The position numbers and the translations under genes are program-made. Shown piece by piece: positions 9,113-19,015 of a stretch of 64,000 nt of DNA; position 1 is the first letter of the stretch, and each line of letters starts with the position of its first letter. The DNA lies in assembly GCF_003992065.1 (NCBI RefSeq), contig NZ_RQUZ01000011.1, positions 44,659 to 108,658 on the forward strand, read 5' to 3'. This DNA comes from Veillonella seminalis (GTDB lineage Bacteria; Bacillota; Negativicutes; Veillonellales; Veillonellaceae). Below the pieces are notes generated by a model, which worked only from the letters and a program-made list of their open reading frames with translations, did no database searches and was not told where the DNA came from.

Positions 9113-9138
9113 CAAAAAAGCCTGCACAAGGCAGGCTC
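9113..9138 (-). terminator. Terminator between secG and rnr
   Basis: GAGCCTGCC/GCAGGCT-type stem with a TTGT loop and a 6-base T-run on the minus strand, immediately after the secG stop. It ends the sigH-secG unit. Confidence 0.85.
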
Positions 9139-9141
9139 CTA

Positions 9142-9387
9142 TTAATATTGATTCAAGTAAATCCCTAAGAATAAGCTTAAAATGGCAAAAACAATACCCA
9201 ATACGATAGTACATTTAGATAATAAACCATCGATACCGCGCGCTTTACCGCCAAATACGGAATCGGCCGCACCACTCACGGCGCCGCCCATGCCGGCACT
9301 TTTACTAGATTGTAATACAACCACCAAAATCAATAAAATAGCAACTACCACTTCTGCAAACATCAAGAAATTTCTCACAATTGTCAT
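9142..9387 (-). CDS. secG: Preprotein translocase subunit SecG
   Basis: Small SecYEG channel subunit of 81 residues with two membrane helices (about residues 8-25 and 58-76). The conserved linker VVLQSSKSAGMGGAVSGAADSVFGGKARG is diagnostic in pattern. It starts 5 bases after the sigH stop, so it is probably co-transcribed with sigH, and a terminator follows. In Bacillus secG lies next to rnr and smpB, and that link is kept here. Confidence 0.96.
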   Translation of the reverse strand: MTIVRNFLMFAEVVVAILLILVVVLQSSKSAGMGGAVSGAADSVFGGKARGIDGLLSKCTIVLGIVFAILSLFLGIYLNQY

Positions 9388-9392
9388 CCTTC

Positions 9393-10064
9393 CTAAGGCT
9401 CATTCTTTTTTGCCAACTCACTGCGATGTTCCAAATATTTTTCTAACTTACGCTTTACGCGTTGTAATGCATTATCAATGGATTTAATACTGCGATGATA
9501 TTCAGCGGCAATCTCATTATAGGATTTACCGTCCAAATAACCCATCAACACTTTGCCTTCCAAATCGCTTAATATGGACCCCATTTTTTCTTCAATATCG
9601 GAAAATTCTTCACGATTGATGAAGAGTTCTTCAGGATCCGTCCCTTGACCTTCGATTAATACATCCATCAAGGTACGTTCTGTCTCATCCGCATAAATCG
9701 GCTTATTCAGCGAAATATAGGAATTGAGCGGAATGTGCTTCTGCCGAGTCGCCGTTTTAATGGCTGTAATAATTTGCCGGGTAACACATAATTCGGCAAA
9801 AGCTTTAAACGACGCCAACCGGTCCCCTTTAAAATCGCGCGTTGCTTTATAAAGACCAATCATTCCTTCTTGAATAATATCCTCTTTGTCCGCTCCGATT
9901 AAAAAATAAGACCGTGCCTTGGCACGCACAAAGTTTTTATATTTATCCACAAGATAGTCCACCGCCAAGTGGTCATCTTGTTCTTGCGCTAATTTACAAA
10001 TTTCCTCATCTGTTAAATCTACATAACGACGGTACTCATCATTTACGCGTGGATTAACGCACAT
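9393..10064 (-). CDS. sigH: SigH-type (Spo0H) RNA polymerase sigma factor
   Basis: Sigma-70 family factor of 223 residues. Region 2 contains YKNFVRAKARSYFLIGADKED and QEGMIGLYKATRDF; region 4 contains EGKVLMGYLDGKSYNEIA with SIKSIDNALQRVKRKL as the DNA-reading helix. Length, sequence pattern and position after yacP and rlmB identify it as the SigH orthologue, which in Bacillus starts sporulation and competence genes. No sporulation gene lies in the window, so its role here may be competence or stationary-phase control. ATG 10064 has GGAGG directly upstream. Confidence 0.92.
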   Translation of the reverse strand: MCVNPRVNDEYRRYVDLTDEEICKLAQEQDDHLAVDYLVDKYKNFVRAKARSYFLIGADKEDIIQEGMIGLYKATRDFKGDRLASFKAFAELCVTRQIITAIKTATRQKHIPLNSYISLNKPIYADETERTLMDVLIEGQGTDPEELFINREEFSDIEEKMGSILSDLEGKVLMGYLDGKSYNEIAAEYHRSIKSIDNALQRVKRKLEKYLEHRSELAKKNEP

Positions 10065-10145
10065 GCCGACCTCCCACTCTGCCGGATTCGCAGAACCTAA
10101 CTAATGTAACTCTCATTATACTTGATAGCCTTCAGTTCTGCAAGG

Positions 10146-10682
10146 TCATTTCTTGCCCCGTCGCAGGGTTTCCCACTGTTTAGCCACTTCACCGTCAATT
10201 TGATACCCCAGCTCATTGCGTTGTAATTGCAGACTGTCACGATTGTGAAGTCCTTTATAATAACGCTGTTCATCAATTTTGGCTCGTTCCACCTGCGCTT
10301 TAAGTTCGCGAGCGGAAATGCGAAGTGCACCGAAACCGAGCACCTGACTTTGTTCCGCATAATCGGAAGTGCATACATATACATTGGCATAGGAATTTCT
10401 AAAAGTAAAAACGGTCCGTTCAATATAAGAATCCGCTGTTTCACCATCAGCCGTATATACTTCTAAAAAATCATCAGTCATAAACTCTTCGGCACTGCCG
10501 GGATGGGCATATTTACCGTCAAAAACCAATATAACCCGATATCCTTTATGCTTGCCGTAATTCTGCAACATATGCTTAATACGACCCCTGGCATGCTCCA
10601 ATGAACTTTTACTTATTTTTTTAAGTTCCGGCCACGCAAAAATAACATTATATCCGTCAACAATTAAAATATCTTCTCTCAT
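10146..10682 (-). CDS. YacP-like NYN-domain ribonuclease
   Basis: PIN-like (NYN) RNase of 178 residues. The acidic start DILIVDGYNVIFAWPEL carries the first active-site Asp; VILVFDGKY and YTADGETADSYIE carry others, and VCTSDYAEQ is the later conserved block. Bacillus YacP (Rae1) cleaves mRNA on the ribosome. The position between rlmB and sigH is the same as in Bacillus. Start at ATG 10682 with GGAGTGAGG upstream. Confidence 0.88.
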   Translation of the reverse strand: MREDILIVDGYNVIFAWPELKKISKSSLEHARGRIKHMLQNYGKHKGYRVILVFDGKYAHPGSAEEFMTDDFLEVYTADGETADSYIERTVFTFRNSYANVYVCTSDYAEQSQVLGFGALRISARELKAQVERAKIDEQRYYKGLHNRDSLQLQRNELGYQIDGEVAKQWETLRRGKK

Positions 10683-10701
10683 GTCGGAGCCTCACTCCTC
10701 T

Positions 10702-11430
10702 TTATTGACGTTGCCGAACTGCTTCATACATCAAAATAGCGGCCGCTACCGATGCATTTAATGAATTTAAACGCCCATACATAGGAATCGTTACGAGAAA
10801 ATCACAACGTTCTTTAGTCAAACGACTGAGGCCTTTGCCTTCATTACCGATAACAAGCACAAGCGGGCTCGTTAAATCGGCTTGATACAAAGTCTGTTGT
10901 CCTTCCATATGGGCCCCCAGAACCCAGAAACCTTGTTTCTTAAGTTCTTCAATCGTCTGCGCTACATTGCCGACCTGTACCAAAGGAATTGATTCAACAG
11001 CCCCCGCCGATGTTTTGGCAACCGTCGCATTAATCGGTGCCGTATGTCGTTTCGGAATCAGTACCGCCGTTGCTCCACAGCATTCGGCCGTTCGAATAAT
11101 CGCCCCCATATTATGAGGATCTTCTATACCATCCAACAATATTAAAAGCGGTGCTTTATCGGCCGGCCAAGCAGCCAATACTTCACCTAAATCAGCAAAT
11201 TTAACCGGCGCAGCCAAAGCCACCACGCCTTGATGGACCACACCATCTGCATATTTACTGAGCTGTTTATCATCTACACGACGAAGTTCAATGCCTTTGT
11301 CCTTAGCGAGGCCTATGATTTCCTGTAAGGAGCCTTGTACTTTATCATTGGTAATAAACAGACGCTGAATGGTACGTCCCGACCGCAAAGCTTCACGCAC
11401 TGCATTGCGCCCTACAATATAATCACTCAT
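10702..11430 (-). CDS. rlmB: 23S rRNA (guanosine-2'-O-)-methyltransferase RlmB/TrmH family
   Basis: SPOUT-class methyltransferase, 242 residues. The N-terminal substrate-binding part opens IVGRNAVREALRSG. The knotted catalytic domain shows LLDGIEDPHNMGAIIRTAECCGA, LVIGNEGKGLS and IPMYGRLNSLNASVAAAIL, the three signature motifs. RlmB methylates G2251 (E. coli numbering) of 23S rRNA; related YacO proteins of Firmicutes may differ in target. It sits between mrnC and yacP in a compact operon. Confidence 0.93.
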   Translation of the reverse strand: MSDYIVGRNAVREALRSGRTIQRLFITNDKVQGSLQEIIGLAKDKGIELRRVDDKQLSKYADGVVHQGVVALAAPVKFADLGEVLAAWPADKAPLLILLDGIEDPHNMGAIIRTAECCGATAVLIPKRHTAPINATVAKTSAGAVESIPLVQVGNVAQTIEELKKQGFWVLGAHMEGQQTLYQADLTSPLVLVIGNEGKGLSRLTKERCDFLVTIPMYGRLNSLNASVAAAILMYEAVRQRQ

Positions 11431-11462
11431 GAGTCTGTCTCCTTTACTTTATCATAACTCAA

Positions 11463-11930
11463 CTAACCCATACTGTCCAAAGTATAGTGAAAAGCATCTT
11501 TCATCAATATTTGCAACCGTTCGGCCTGTCCGGATCGATATAAATAGCCCAATACGGCTTCAAAAGCCGTGCTGGCACGATATTCCTGTACCGTTGCACT
11601 CTTCGGTACATGTACATTACTGTTGCGAGCCCGTTTGGCTACTTGTTTTTCCATCTCGGTCAAATATTCCGTCGTTTCCCAAGCATGAAGGACTTTTGAT
11701 TGAGCCTTGGCACAAATACATTCAGTTACCAGATTATGTAACACTTGAACCTTCGTAATACCCGCTTCAGTCATACGTTCACGAATATACAAGGAATATA
11801 CGGCATCGCCTATATAGGCAAGCATGAGGGAATCCTCAGCTTCCGCCGGTATTATTCCCTCATGCGTAGTTGTTGCTTTTAATTTTTCAATAGCCGTGGC
11901 TCGTAAAAATTGATAGCGCTTAAAGTTCAC
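11463..11930 (-). CDS. mrnC: Mini-ribonuclease III
   Basis: Stand-alone RNase III catalytic domain without the double-stranded RNA-binding domain, used in Firmicutes to mature 23S rRNA. The active-site helix LMLAYIGDAVYSLYIRERM and the second acidic helix ASTAFEAVLGYLY are present. I start at GTG 11930, which has GGTGG upstream and overlaps the cysS end by 11 bases; an in-frame ATG at 11966 would add 12 basic residues lying entirely inside cysS. Order cysS-mrnC-rlmB-yacP-sigH is the Bacillus order. Confidence 0.9.
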   Translation of the reverse strand: MNFKRYQFLRATAIEKLKATTTHEGIIPAEAEDSLMLAYIGDAVYSLYIRERMTEAGITKVQVLHNLVTECICAKAQSKVLHAWETTEYLTEMEKQVAKRARNSNVHVPKSATVQEYRASTAFEAVLGYLYRSGQAERLQILMKDAFHYTLDSMG

Positions 11931-13374
11931 GTTTTTTCCACCGTGCCCCTTGCGGCGAATCTTCAATTACGATACCGATGTTGCCCAATTCATCACGAAT
12001 GGCATCTGCCAAATCCCAAAGTTTTTGTTCACGGGCATTCTGACGAACGTTTAAAATTACCTGCATTAATTTTTCGTATTCTTCAGCACCGGCACCGCTT
12101 TGAGGACCTTCCCAAGCCTGTTCCAAAATGCCAATAATATCTGTCATCATCTTGAAGATGTTTCTTACTTCAGCCAATGTTTCATGGCAAACTTTACCAT
12201 TGCAGTTCTGAACAGCCTGATAGTAGATGTTGATTTCTTTAGCTAAGCCGAACATAGGTGCACCGGCTAAAGCTGTATTGAAATCATCGGACATAGCTTC
12301 TTCAAATTCTTCCGCATATTTACGAGCGTTGTCCAGTAATGCTTTTGCTTCTTCATCACATTCACCTTCTTCTTGGTTTTCCAAGTATAAAAGGTTCTGG
12401 ATAGCTGTTGTCATGCGTTCCAATGATTTATTCGCTTCTTCCAAACGTTCATCGCTGAAATCAAGCGGACTGCGATAATGAGTGCTCATCAAGAAATAAC
12501 GAAGCGCATCAGGACTGTATTCTTTCAAGATATCTTTAACCAAGAAGAAATTATTCAAGGATTTACTCATTTTTTCCTGGTTAATGGTGATGAAACCATT
12601 GTGCAACCAGTAACGCACGGACGGATGATGACCGGTGCATCCTTCGGACTGAGCAATTTCGTTTTCATGGTGAGGGAAAATCAAGTCACTGCCGCCGCCA
12701 TGGAAATCAAATTCTTCACCCAAGTATTTATTACTCATTGTGGAACATTCGATGTGCCAGCCCGGACGACCGTTACCCCATGGGCTTTCCCAGTATGGTT
12801 CACCCGGTTTAGCACTTTTCCAAAGTGCAAAGTCCATCGGATTTTGTTTACGATCATCCACGTCAACACGAGCACCCGCTTCCATATCATCCAATGTACG
12901 ACCGGATAATTTACCGTAGTCTTCAAATTTTTCAACGCTGTAATATACATCGCCGTCTAATTCGTAGGCAAAGCCTTTTTCAATCAAAGTGGAAATCATA
13001 GCAATGATTTCATCAATGTGTTCGGATACGCGCGGATATACATCGGCATGACGTACATGAAGAGCATCCATAACTTCAAAATAGGAATCGATATAACGAT
13101 TTGCAATCGTATCCCAAGAAACACCTTCGCCATTGGAGGTGTTGATAATTTTGTCATCAACGTCGGTAAAGTTCTGCACATACGTCACTTTATAACCGAC
13201 ATGCGTCAAATAGCGACGAATTACATCCCAAGTAACAAAAGGACGAGCATTACCGATATGAGGATGGTTGTATGGTGTTACGCCACATACGTAAATCTTT
13301 GCTTCACCCTCCTTTACCGGCTTAAATACTTCTTTTTCTCTTGTCATCGTATTGTATACTTTAATTTCTCTCAT
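11920..13374 (-). CDS. cysS: Cysteinyl-tRNA synthetase
   Basis: Class I synthetase, 484 residues. The zinc ligand Cys in YVCGVTPYNHPHIGNARPF precedes the HIGH motif (HIGN). A second zinc block reads GWHIECSTMSNKYLG with HHENEIAQSE, and KMSKSLNNFF is the KMSKS loop. The anticodon-binding C terminus ends WKKREL. A T-box leader at 13398-13647 with a TGC specifier controls it, so expression should rise when tRNA-Cys is uncharged. In Bacillus cysE precedes cysS; here it is absent. Confidence 0.97.
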   Translation of the reverse strand: MREIKVYNTMTREKEVFKPVKEGEAKIYVCGVTPYNHPHIGNARPFVTWDVIRRYLTHVGYKVTYVQNFTDVDDKIINTSNGEGVSWDTIANRYIDSYFEVMDALHVRHADVYPRVSEHIDEIIAMISTLIEKGFAYELDGDVYYSVEKFEDYGKLSGRTLDDMEAGARVDVDDRKQNPMDFALWKSAKPGEPYWESPWGNGRPGWHIECSTMSNKYLGEEFDFHGGGSDLIFPHHENEIAQSEGCTGHHPSVRYWLHNGFITINQEKMSKSLNNFFLVKDILKEYSPDALRYFLMSTHYRSPLDFSDERLEEANKSLERMTTAIQNLLYLENQEEGECDEEAKALLDNARKYAEEFEEAMSDDFNTALAGAPMFGLAKEINIYYQAVQNCNGKVCHETLAEVRNIFKMMTDIIGILEQAWEGPQSGAGAEEYEKLMQVILNVRQNAREQKLWDLADAIRDELGNIGIVIEDSPQGARWKKREL

Positions 13375-13397
13375 CGCTACCGATGCCTCTCTTCCGT

Positions 13398-13647
13398 AAA
13401 AATATAAAAAGCCACCATCTCATTACAGAGACGGTGGCCCGCGGTTCCACTCTGTTAAGTACTGATAGCACTCTCTCAAACGCATAACGGGCGTATCCGA
13501 ACAAACCTACTCTATTCAGCCTGTTAACTCCCGAATGCATTTCCCTTGGCTATACTTAAACCCTTCCACCAGTTAGTTCTCGCTGTAAAGTTAGACACAA
13601 AGTACTTCTTTCGTTCATCGTCTTTCATAACAATTTTATTCGATATA
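13398..13647 (-). promoter_or_regulatory. T-box riboswitch (tRNA-Cys) upstream of cysS
   Basis: The T-box AGAGTGGAACCGCGG (13439-13453, minus strand) leads into a terminator hairpin GCCACCGTCTC/GAGATGGTGGC (13411-13437) followed by a T-rich run. Upstream, a GGGAAATGCATTCGGG element (about 13530-13546) offers TGC as specifier codon, matching the downstream cysteinyl-tRNA synthetase. The leader is about 250 bases long. Uncharged tRNA-Cys would stabilise the antiterminator. Confidence 0.9.
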
Positions 13648-13653
13648 TTGAAT

Positions 13654-13682
13654 ATGATATCACGAAACCCTTATAAAGTCAA
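13654..13682 (-). promoter_or_regulatory. Promoter of the cysS T-box leader
   Basis: Minus-strand -35 TTGACT (13677-13682) and -10 TATCAT (13654-13659) with a 17-base spacer, placing transcription start near 13647. Confidence 0.7.
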
Positions 13683-13754
13683 TGTATCCCTACTAATTCT
13701 ATACAAATTATACGGCTAAAATTAAATAGTGTGCAAGTGATTTTTTATCCTGTT

Positions 13755-14975
13755 TTATTTTCCGGCTGTAGCAATATTAACAATTGTCTTAACAGCTAAT
13801 TCCATGTGTTCAACACAGGCAAATTCATGAGGTCCGTGAAGATTTTCTACACCGGTAAACAAATTAGGTGTAGGAATACCCATGAAGGAAATCTTAGACC
13901 CGTCAGTACCGCCGCGAATCGGCTGGATAAGCGGTTTAACACCGGCTTTTTCCATAGCGGCTTTGGCTACTTCGACGCAATCCATGTGATCTTTAATGAT
14001 ATCGTACATATTGTAATATTGATCTTTAACGGTCAATGTTACCACTTCACGGCCATAACGTTCATTTAATACTTTGGCTGCCAATACAAACAATTGTTTT
14101 TTTGCTTCAAAGAAGGAGCGGTCATGATCACGAATGATGTATTTCATAGTGCCTGATTCAACACCCGTTTCATTGCTGGAAAGCATGATAAAACCTTCAT
14201 GATCTTCCGTCAATTCAGGTACGGCAGCTTGAGGCAATAAGCGGTCAAATTCCATGGCCAATTTATTGCAGTTAATCATTGTATTTTTAGCCGAACCGGG
14301 ATGAACGGATACACCGTGTAATTCTACAGTGGCAGAAGCCGCATTAAATGTTTCGTATTCCAATTCGCCGAGGCGTGTGCCGTCAATAGTATAGGCAAAA
14401 TCTACCGGGAAGTCTTTCACATCAAATAAGTCGGCGCCGCAACCGATTTCTTCGTCGGGTCCGAAAGCACACATAATAAGACCATGTTTAATGTCCGGAT
14501 TTTCTTTTACATAACGTAAAGCTTCCATGATTTCAACGATACCGGCTTTGTCGTCACCGCCAAGAAGAGTTGTACCGTCAGTAACAATTAAAGTTTGACC
14601 TTTATAATTGGCTAAATTAGGAAAATCAGCTACACGGCTATAGATTCCTTTTGCGTCATTCAACAAAATATCTTGCCCATCATAGTCTTTGATAATACGC
14701 GGCGTAATATTTTCCGCATTGTAATCGGCAGTGTCCATATGAGCAATAAAGCCGATGCCCGGTACCTGGTCGTTAGTATTAGCCGGTAAAGCACCAATTA
14801 CAAACCCGTTCTTTTCGTTGATTTTCACATCACTTAAGCCCAGTGCTTCCAAATCAGCTTTCAATACTTTGGCAAACTCAACCTGAGTTTGAGTACTCGG
14901 TACTGAAGTAGCCGCTTCATCAGAGCGCGTGTTTGTTTTAGTGTACCGCAAAAAACGTTCAACCATAGATTCCAT
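13755..14975 (-). CDS. pepT: Peptidase T (tripeptide aminopeptidase, M20 family)
   Basis: Cytosolic dizinc aminopeptidase that removes the N-terminal residue of tripeptides; 406 residues, the family length. Metal and catalytic motifs: FIAHMDTAD near residue 80, TTLLGGDDKAGIVEIMEAL near 140, GPDEEIGCGADLFDV near 175, HGVSVHPGSAKN near 225 and IRGGTDGSKISFMG near 355. The start ATG 14975 has AAAGGAGGC about 6 bases upstream. It is inserted between gltX and cysS, where Bacillus carries cysE. Confidence 0.95.
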   Translation of the reverse strand: MESMVERFLRYTKTNTRSDEAATSVPSTQTQVEFAKVLKADLEALGLSDVKINEKNGFVIGALPANTNDQVPGIGFIAHMDTADYNAENITPRIIKDYDGQDILLNDAKGIYSRVADFPNLANYKGQTLIVTDGTTLLGGDDKAGIVEIMEALRYVKENPDIKHGLIMCAFGPDEEIGCGADLFDVKDFPVDFAYTIDGTRLGELEYETFNAASATVELHGVSVHPGSAKNTMINCNKLAMEFDRLLPQAAVPELTEDHEGFIMLSSNETGVESGTMKYIIRDHDRSFFEAKKQLFVLAAKVLNERYGREVVTLTVKDQYYNMYDIIKDHMDCVEVAKAAMEKAGVKPLIQPIRGGTDGSKISFMGIPTPNLFTGVENLHGPHEFACVEHMELAVKTIVNIATAGK

Positions 14976-15012
14976 ATTATAGCCTCCTTTTAAAAAAGAA
15001 AGAATATAAAAA

Positions 15013-15041
15013 AGAGTACAGGAGGAAACCTCCCGTACTCA
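15013..15041 (-). terminator. Terminator after gltX
   Basis: GAGTACGGGAGG/CCTCCTGTACTC hairpin with an AAA-type loop and a T-rich run on the minus strand, 46 bases past the gltX stop and just before pepT. Confidence 0.85.
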
Positions 15042-15086
15042 AAAATTGACCGTCAATAAAGGATGTAACCTACAAAAAATAATCAA

Positions 15087-16553
15087 TTATAACTGACTGA
15101 TAGCCGCATCAAGGCGTGCCAACGTCTTTTCTTTACCGAACAAGGTAATGATGTAATTCAAATCAGGGCCGTGCATTTGACCGGTCGTAGCAATACGGAT
15201 CGGCATAAATACGAATTTCCCTTTCAATTTGGTTGCTTTCATAATACCTTTGATAGTAGCTTTCACTAGGTCCGGCGTAATTTCGTCCAAATCGGCTACT
15301 GCTGCACGGAATGCATTGAGTACGATCGGACAAGTTTCTTCAGCCAACACAGCTTTAATTTCTTCGGCGTGTTCAGCGTCCGGAGCTTCCATATCTTCAA
15401 AAATCAATTTAGCTTCTTCTTTAATCTGAGCACCGAAGCTGATATGATCTTTTAAACATACGCAAAGCATGATGAGTTTTGCTTTTTCCACTTCATCAGG
15501 GTTTGCCGAAGCATAACCGGCTTCCTGCAAATGCGGTAAGCATAATTCGTATAATTCTTCATCGGATAAATTCTTCATGTAGTTGAAATTAATCCAATTC
15601 AATTTATCGATATCGAAAACGGCCGGATTCTTCGCTACGCGGTCCATGGAGAAGTTCTGAATCAATTCTTCCTGAGTAAACAATTCCTGTTCGCCGTCCG
15701 GAGCCCAACCGAGCAAGGCTAAGAAGTTGTCGATAGCTTCCGGCAAGTAACCGAGCTGACGATACTGATCAACGGAAGTAGCACCGTGACGTTTACTCAT
15801 CTTCTTGTAATCTTTACCGAGGATTAAGGAAATATGACCAAATGTCGGTACTTCCCAACCCAAAGCATTGTAAATCGCAATCTGACGCGGTGTATTGGAA
15901 AGATGTTCTTCCGCACGGATAACATGCGTTACTTCCATGGTATGGTCGTCAATAACTACCGCATAGTTATAAACAGGAATTCCGTCGGATTTAACAATAA
16001 CGAAATCGCCTACACCGTTAGATTCAAAGGATACGTGACCGCGAACCATATCATCAAACGCAATGGTCTGATTCAAAGGTACACGCAAACGAACAGTATG
16101 TTTACGACCTTCTTTTTCATATTCAGCGATTTGTTCTTCGGTTAAATGACTGCAATGACCATTGTATTTAGGTGTTTCACCACGTTCTAACTGTTCCTGA
16201 CGAACTGCTTCCAATTCTTCTTCGGTACAGTAACAACGATACGCCTTATCTTCATCCAATAAACGCTGCGTCACTTCATTATAAATATCAAGACGTTCCG
16301 TCTGACGATATGGTCCATTTTCGCCGCCTACGTCAATACCTTCATCCCAATCCATGCCAAGCCATTTAAGAGCGGCTTTAATATTCTCTTCGCTTTCACG
16401 CGTAGAACGCGCTAAGTCTGTATCTTCAATACGCAGAAGGAATGTGCCTCCTTCTTTACGTGCCAATAGCCAGTTGAAAAGGGCTGAACGAGCACCACCG
16501 ATGTGGAAAGGCCCTGTTGGACTCGGTGCAAATCGTACCTTCATCTTTGCCAT
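15087..16553 (-). CDS. gltX: Glutamyl-tRNA synthetase
   Basis: Class I synthetase charging tRNA-Glu (and possibly tRNA-Gln, if the GatCAB route operates); 488 residues. The HIGH region is RFAPSPTGPFHIGGARSAL, the zinc-like block CYCTEEELEAVR follows, and KMSKRHGATSV is the KMSKS loop. ATG 16553 has AAAGGAGCGG upstream; the longer frame to 16583 adds MYFCKGADIN, which is not conserved. It follows ispDF by 59 bases, as ispF-gltX in Bacillus. Confidence 0.96.
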   Translation of the reverse strand: MAKMKVRFAPSPTGPFHIGGARSALFNWLLARKEGGTFLLRIEDTDLARSTRESEENIKAALKWLGMDWDEGIDVGGENGPYRQTERLDIYNEVTQRLLDEDKAYRCYCTEEELEAVRQEQLERGETPKYNGHCSHLTEEQIAEYEKEGRKHTVRLRVPLNQTIAFDDMVRGHVSFESNGVGDFVIVKSDGIPVYNYAVVIDDHTMEVTHVIRAEEHLSNTPRQIAIYNALGWEVPTFGHISLILGKDYKKMSKRHGATSVDQYRQLGYLPEAIDNFLALLGWAPDGEQELFTQEELIQNFSMDRVAKNPAVFDIDKLNWINFNYMKNLSDEELYELCLPHLQEAGYASANPDEVEKAKLIMLCVCLKDHISFGAQIKEEAKLIFEDMEAPDAEHAEEIKAVLAEETCPIVLNAFRAAVADLDEITPDLVKATIKGIMKATKLKGKFVFMPIRIATTGQMHGPDLNYIITLFGKEKTLARLDAAISQL

Positions 16554-16612
16554 GTTTATATCCGCTCCTTTACAAAAATACATTTTATTTTATGGTTGCC
16601 ATTCGCTGACGA

Positions 16613-17776
16613 TTACGCTTGGTACAAGCTCACTACAGCCTGTGCTGCCAAGCCTTCCATGCGACCGAACGCCCCCATCTTTTCATGGGTCGTCGCTTTT
16701 ACACTGATAAAATCTTCACCAATGCCTAAGGCATCGGACAGATTTCTTTTCATAGCCCCGATATGCGGCTTTAATTTAGGTGCTTCCGCAATGACCATAA
16801 CATCTACATTATACGCCTTAAATCCTTTTTCGTGTAGTAGTTTCATAACTTGACGTAATAATTCCATACTTGAAATACCTTTGAACGCATCATCTTCCGG
16901 CGGAAACCAGTAACCGATATCCGGTAAACCGGCCGCTCCCAATAAGGCATCCATCAATGCATGAATCAATACATCCGCATCACTATGGCCATCCGGGCCG
17001 AATTCGCTTTCAATTTGCACACCGCCCAAAATACAAGGTCTTCCTGTTTTAAAACGATGCACATCATACCCGAATCCTACTCGCATCATAGGTTCTGTCA
17101 CTCCTAAATATTGTTTAGCTCTTATAATATCCTCAGGGGTTGTAAGTTTACAGTTGATATAGTCACTCAGCACTATATGAACCGGCTTACCTTGATGTTC
17201 CACCAAGGAAACATCATCGGTGCCCATAAAGTTTGTTTCAGCCGCATAAGCTTGAGCTTCCAACAACCAGTCTTTCTGAAACCCCTGTGGTGTTTGAACC
17301 GCATATAATTCGCTGCGTTTTAATGTCTCTGTAACCAATAAATCATCAGTCACCCGTTTAATCGTATCAATAACAGGGACAGCAGCTACAGCGGCACCGT
17401 ATTTTTGTGCTGCCTCGGCCACAGCCGTGAACAAGGCCGGTTTCGCCATAGGTCTGGCCCCGTCATGCACCAAAATAATCTCCGTCGTTGCACTGACAGC
17501 CAATGTACCGGCTCGCACAGAATCTTGCCGTTCTTTACCGCCTGTTACGATGCGCGGCTGCCAAGGTAATGCCCCCATGTCAGCCACTTCCTTGGTCACT
17601 ATGTCCTCTTCACCGGCTGCCGCTACGATAATTACTTCAGAAATATCAGCTACTGACGCCAAATGGTGTAAATTCCACTGCAATACGGAATATTTGCCGA
17701 GGCGCAAAAATATTTTGTTAGCTTCACAGCGCATGCGTTTGCCGGCTCCGGCGGCTAATAAAATACAGCTGATCAT
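16613..17776 (-). CDS. ispDF: Bifunctional IspD-IspF (MEP pathway) fusion enzyme
   Basis: One polypeptide carrying two steps of isoprenoid precursor synthesis. Residues 1-225 are IspD, the CDP-ME synthase ([19 protein letters not shown] nucleotide-binding start, VHDGARP, and TDDVSLVE). Residues from about 230 are IspF, the MEcPP synthase ([43 protein letters not shown]). IspF metal ligands Asp and His in DVHRF and the His in HSDAD are present. Bacillus has separate adjacent ispD and ispF genes at this site. The start overlaps yacL by 4 bases. Confidence 0.95.
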   Translation of the reverse strand: MISCILLAAGAGKRMRCEANKIFLRLGKYSVLQWNLHHLASVADISEVIIVAAAGEEDIVTKEVADMGALPWQPRIVTGGKERQDSVRAGTLAVSATTEIILVHDGARPMAKPALFTAVAEAAQKYGAAVAAVPVIDTIKRVTDDLLVTETLKRSELYAVQTPQGFQKDWLLEAQAYAAETNFMGTDDVSLVEHQGKPVHIVLSDYINCKLTTPEDIIRAKQYLGVTEPMMRVGFGYDVHRFKTGRPCILGGVQIESEFGPDGHSDADVLIHALMDALLGAAGLPDIGYWFPPEDDAFKGISSMELLRQVMKLLHEKGFKAYNVDVMVIAEAPKLKPHIGAMKRNLSDALGIGEDFISVKATTHEKMGAFGRMEGLAAQAVVSLYQA

Positions 17777-18930
17777 TCTTTAGTTCCTTTCGCTCGTGCA
17801 AAAATCATACGACCTGCACTTGTCTGCAATACCGATGTAACCATGACATCAATCGACGTGTCAACATACTGTGCCCCGTTTTCAATAACAATCATAGTAC
17901 CATCGTCTAAATAAGCCACACCCTGATTATCTTCTTTACCTTCTTTGATAACTTGAACACGAATCCATTCACCCGGAATCATAGCCGGTTTTAAAGCATT
18001 CGCCAAATCATTCAAATTGAGGACTTCAATACCCTGCAAGCTGGCCACTTTATTCAAATTAAAATCATTCGTTACAATTTTCCATTTTTTATCCAAAGCC
18101 AAACGCATCAACTTGGAATCTACTTCCGCAATATCCTCAAAATCATCGGGGATTACTTTAATAGCAATTAACTCTTTTTGTTGCATGCTTTGCAAAATGT
18201 CGAGACCGCGACGACCGCGATTGCGTTTTAACACATCGGCCGAGTCGGAAATATGTTGTAATTCTTCCAATACGAATAAAGGCACAACCAAAGGCCCATC
18301 CAAAAAGCCGGTGGCACACAATTCAGCGATACGACCGTCAATAATAACCGACGTATCCAATAACTTTGCTACCGACACAGATTCGAATTCAGACACAACC
18401 GGAGCTGTAACCTGCTCAACTTCTTTGGGCGTTGCTTCTTTTTTCTTATCTTTTGCTACTGTACGACTCTGAAGCCAGTTGGCATAGAGTTCCGGCCCCT
18501 TACGTGATGCAAGACGCATCCCGATATAACCGAAGATAGCACTTAAAATAATAGGAATGTACGAACCGATAATCGGTACGCGATAAAATGCCAAGCCAAT
18601 AAGATTTGCTATTATAAGTCCAAAAAGTAATCCGGCTGTGCCGGCCATTAATTCCTGGTTAGGTACACGTGATAAAATGCGTTCAATATTTTTAGCCAGT
18701 TTCAAACCTTGATCGATAATCGGTAAAGCAATTACAAAACCGATCAAAGCACCGATAACCCCGCCTAAAGCTAAGGCTAAAATCTTAATTACCGAAATAC
18801 CGAAGAAACCCATAGTCCAGAATTTCACATCGATAATCGGCTCCCAAACCGGCATAAAAGTATCTGTCAACATATATCCCATAATCCCAACCAATAAGGC
18901 TATGACATAACGTAAAATCTTATATACCAT
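17773..18930 (-). CDS. yacL: YacL-like PIN/TRAM-domain membrane protein
   Basis: 385 residues. The N-terminal 150 residues contain four hydrophobic segments. Residues about 195-320 are a PIN nuclease-like domain ([21 protein letters not shown], the acidic [15 protein letters not shown], and [11 protein letters not shown]). A C-terminal TRAM domain follows ([33 protein letters not shown]). Its substrate is unknown; the fold suggests an RNase tied to the membrane. It lies between radA and ispDF as in Bacillus, though disA, which normally separates radA from yacL, is missing. Confidence 0.92.
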   Translation of the reverse strand: MVYKILRYVIALLVGIMGYMLTDTFMPVWEPIIDVKFWTMGFFGISVIKILALALGGVIGALIGFVIALPIIDQGLKLAKNIERILSRVPNQELMAGTAGLLFGLIIANLIGLAFYRVPIIGSYIPIILSAIFGYIGMRLASRKGPELYANWLQSRTVAKDKKKEATPKEVEQVTAPVVSEFESVSVAKLLDTSVIIDGRIAELCATGFLDGPLVVPLFVLEELQHISDSADVLKRNRGRRGLDILQSMQQKELIAIKVIPDDFEDIAEVDSKLMRLALDKKWKIVTNDFNLNKVASLQGIEVLNLNDLANALKPAMIPGEWIRVQVIKEGKEDNQGVAYLDDGTMIVIENGAQYVDTSIDVMVTSVLQTSAGRMIFARAKGTKE

Positions 18931-19015
18931 TTCATTTCACCTCCTTTCCCTTTGTACATCTCTATTGTACATTAAAATTATAAATAAATCATTAACTCAT
19001 TATTAAAAAATGCTA

